A stretch of 8,474 bases of DNA from Planctomycetota bacterium (GTDB taxonomy: Bacteria; Planctomycetota; PUPC01; JABMSA01), in assembly GCA_013202185.1 (NCBI GenBank), contig JABMSA010000462.1, positions 1-8,474 of the forward strand, in the 5' to 3' direction. The notes under the pieces were generated by a model. It was not told where the DNA came from, searched no databases, and saw only the letters and a list, made by a program, of their open reading frames with translations. This document shows, piece by piece, positions 7,201-8,474 of this stretch. The translations under genes were made by a program, and so were the position numbers. Position 1 is the first letter of the stretch. Every line of letters starts with the position of its first letter.

Positions 7201-8474
7201 ATCTCGAGTTCTTTTGCGAGGGCGTTGAAGGCGTCGACACGAACCAAGGCCGCCATCTTGTGGGCTTCTTCCCGGGCGAGTTCCATGACCAACTGGGTTT
7301 TCTTGTCGGTGCGGACGGTGTCGAGGAGGTCCTTGCTCAGTTCGTCGAACGGAATGACCGTGGTGGGTATTCGCTCGAGTACCCGGAAAAGATATTTGCT
7401 GCCGGACCGGAGCGTGAATATTTGGCTTATCACCCTGTTGCGAACTTCCGGGGGCTTTGCTGTTTTGAGTTCGTCGTCGGTGAGGTATTCGTTGCTGAAG
7501 ATGTTGTCGATGAACTCCTGCCCTCCCTGGCGCAGATCGAGCAGATCTTGTCTGTTCCGGCCGTAGAGGTCTCTGGCGTTCCGGCTGATCGGCTGTGTCT
7601 CTTGATACTTCAGCTCCAGGTTCCCGGCCGTTTGCCGCATTTGGATTTGTGCGGCCCGGACGTCGTCTTGGGTTGCTTCTTCGTTGTTGAGAGCGGCCAC
7701 GTAGTGCTGCACCTGGCGGTCGAGTTCCTCGGCGGCCTGCTCGAGATTGGCTTCGGGGCCTTTCTGAAATTCATCGTCAACGAGATCGCTCTTGACGCGT
7801 TCTTCGACCTCTTCAAAAGGAAGGTGCTCCGGTGTTTCGGCATCGGGGTCCCTGAGATACTTGTCTTTGTTCTCTTCATAGAACTTGCGAAGCTGCTCTT
7901 GGGTGTAGAAGGCTTCGGCCGGCCTGGGCTTGAGCGCGATGATACACTCTATGGTTACCTTCGGGGGCTGCTTGTAGCCCGGGCCGCCTGTCGCAGGAGC
8001 CGGCTTGTCTTTGTTCTTGTTGTAAAACTCCTCGATTTCCTCTTCGGAAACCTCAACGGCCTTCATGAAGACGCTGCCCCTGAAAGCAAGGTGATCGACT
8101 CGCACCTTCTCTTGTTGCCTGTAATAGTCCTGCCGGACTGTGTCGGTAGGCGTTACCGACACTTCGGCGAGCATTCCTCTGTAGCGGATCATCAGCAACC
8201 ACTCGCGGATGGTGTTTTCGAGGTCATTCGCGGTGAGCCCCCTGTAGGCCGTCGAGACGAGCCGCTCATAACTTATCTTTTCGTCTACCCCGAACCCGTC
8301 GTCGGTCCAGCCTTCCACAGTGCCGTGGTAGCGTCCGTCGGCGTCGAGCCCGGCGCTGCGCGCGGTGATCCTTAATATGAGTTTGCCGTCGTCGGTATCG
8401 AACGGCCCAAGGAAACTTCCGATCTTGGCGGCGAACAGCTTCCGGGCAAGGGCGGGGTCGTCGGCAAGGTCACC
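4236..8474 (-). CDS. Very large SurA/PpiD-like peptidyl-prolyl isomerase-type chaperone with repeated modules (partial, N-terminus beyond right edge)
   Basis: The frame is open from the right edge to the stop at 4236, giving 1,412 visible residues; the start lies outside, and the in-frame GTG at 8318 is probably internal. Numbering below is from the first visible residue. Around 68-160 the sequence follows the SurA/PpiD N-terminal chaperone domain: SYERLVSTAYRGLTANDLE, then V-x-V-T-P-T-x5-YY-x3-EKV-x-V-x-HLAF and SEEEIEEFYNKNKDK. The FYxxNK-type helix recurs near 143, 191, 547, 1065 and 1108. A strand-turn motif like the end of parvulin domains (LEPGELAD, MKKGEVSE, LEPGTVSA) recurs near 455, 648, 768, 894, 1017, 1216 and 1342. 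I find no complete parvulin active site: the usual HILV and GGDLG segments are absent or degenerate (for example VTIECIIAL near 173). The protein is rich in Asp, Glu and Lys and has no transmembrane segment in the visible part; a membrane anchor or signal peptide would lie beyond the edge. PpiD and SurA help fold envelope proteins, so I infer a non-catalytic, envelope-located chaperone. Family placement is firm, exact function is not. Confidence 0.85.
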   Translation of the reverse strand, partial: GDLADDPALARKLFAAKIGSFLGPFDTDDGKLILRITARSAGLDADGRYHGTVEGWTDDGFGVDEKISYERLVSTAYRGLTANDLENTIREWLLMIRYRGMLAEVSVTPTDTVRQDYYRQQEKVRVDHLAFRGSVFMKAVEVSEEEIEEFYNKNKDKPAPATGGPGYKQPPKVTIECIIALKPRPAEAFYTQEQLRKFYEENKDKYLRDPDAETPEHLPFEEVEERVKSDLVDDEFQKGPEANLEQAAEELDRQVQHYVAALNNEEATQDDVRAAQIQMRQTAGNLELKYQETQPISRNARDLYGRNRQDLLDLRQGGQEFIDNIFSNEYLTDDELKTAKPPEVRNRVISQIFTLRSGSKYLFRVLERIPTTVIPFDELSKDLLDTVRTDKKTQLVMELAREEAHKMAALVRVDAFNALAKELEIQPAVSEEFEAGRLPEAIEQGSALATAAGKLQAGEMSGIIDTGDSLSVVLCLAGDEYAKLIWKTLSFGLDREIKGSELGDTELADQLVNNIETYAADAPLKGNAGVRYVAAKYKDVEKTISPTDDEVKEFYEKNKAEKFADKTLEECRADIVIAIKAEKAPAKADELIRETLAKAKEDGADLTALADDNDALTSDYAYGIKLDDTTDKEFIGKAEDLARTILATKNGDIADPLKIEDGVFFFRVEYKSLGDSKEYLEEMSDEGKDKVREALLDKSSALSTVDRARMQLGRYVARAFEEAPDRHLIQINEKLGAAAKDALKLDAQLSLNNKSSLSEETINTLLKLEPNTLSDVVQDKDGRRASVFHVKSVQPLQLAKIEYVRVRPRNMLQIPSDDPEYNEKARAKALDAAQRIHAAAKDKASLKDTLKALADELEVNDPLTAVTTSYFVAGAEYVGGMAWGLGLFEKAFQLEPGELADIEDTGTDIFVARVVGRIKECREAKVKFVRVYEPSFITADIKAEQAPAEAKAAMTAFREEAVKKGSLEDALETLKKAMPKDGDKVSVESPEGYAASHVGPPNVFPTKEELLDAVFATEPGGFTPVVNVVLAHYVVHVLEFRQPGSVTVDWTGLRGNHLSDPVGLSDETLNKFYDENKEEKYRMDKQWEIAGLLAKDDAFKEQAEKDATDEALAKYFEDNKDDYQYADPEGQTVTPELDNVKDKVKRAFVADNTPKLAAAALEAARAQMAEEDADLEAIAKEHGLEHKNFGLANKEKFGRQTTFDPIKGFKDSIFEMKKGEVSETKTTKTDHWVIKITDVKESHIPELEEIETNVRRDADTAQQPERTLTAGKALREEIAKAMADGKTFEQAVAGASVSFQKSAKASHTVGQSAFARRIYSGGGRYRGGRGNQLKFVEAAFALEPGTVSAPVLEENERRTAYLLLLHERKTPEPADEDQLKQSRKMMDRIGAVELTNDTVERVENQAAFIYMK

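Noticed and set aside
5964..8375. Plus-strand open frame of 803 codons opposite the large chaperone gene
   Set aside because: Its codons are exact reverse complements of the sense codons, so it can only be interrupted by sense TTA, CTA or TCA, which are rare here. It ends precisely at a sense TTA (8373-8375). The sense frame has recognisable SurA/PpiD motifs and the antisense protein has none.

Overview
The window holds seven genes, all read from the minus strand, so transcription runs from high to low coordinates. The DNA is GC-rich. Genes overlap by 4 or 8 bases and are packed tightly, as in a bacterial chromosome. Nothing points to a plasmid, phage or transposon. The large gene at the right belongs to the SurA/PpiD family of envelope chaperones, which suggests a bacterium with a Gram-negative type envelope. 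Several proteins are unusual enough that a poorly sampled lineage is likely, but the phylum cannot be fixed from this sequence.

Region 1 (4236-8474) is one very long gene, cut by the right window edge. It encodes at least 1,412 residues of an acidic protein of the SurA/PpiD type. It is built from several degenerate copies of the same module and shows no intact parvulin active site.

Region 2 (4138-4235) is a 98-base intergenic stretch. It contains a possible promoter for the genes to its left, a perfect 7-base inverted repeat with a 20-base gap, a second short inverted repeat that shares sequence with the first, and a T-run hairpin facing the plus strand.

Region 3 (1-4137) is a molybdenum-cofactor operon in the order mobA, a small unknown gene, a P-loop/ModE-helix-turn-helix fusion gene, moeA, moaA, moaC (cut by the left edge). 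Junctions are ATGA overlaps (mobA/small gene, small gene/fusion, moeA/moaA), an 8-base overlap (fusion/moeA) and a 1-base gap (moaA/moaC). Only moaC has a strong ribosome-binding site, so translation of the others is probably coupled.

The products cover three stages of the pathway. MoaA and MoaC turn GTP into cyclic pyranopterin monophosphate. MoeA inserts molybdenum into molybdopterin. MobA adds GMP to give the guanine dinucleotide form. The fusion protein combines a divergent MobB-like P-loop domain with a ModE-type DNA-binding domain but has no molybdate-binding domain, so it may link cofactor status to transcription. moaD, moaE, mogA/moaB and the molybdate transporter genes are not in the window. 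The most interesting items are the fusion regulator, the small unknown gene beside it, an unusually compact MoaA, the multi-module chaperone, and a U9 run followed by a hairpin inside mobA.
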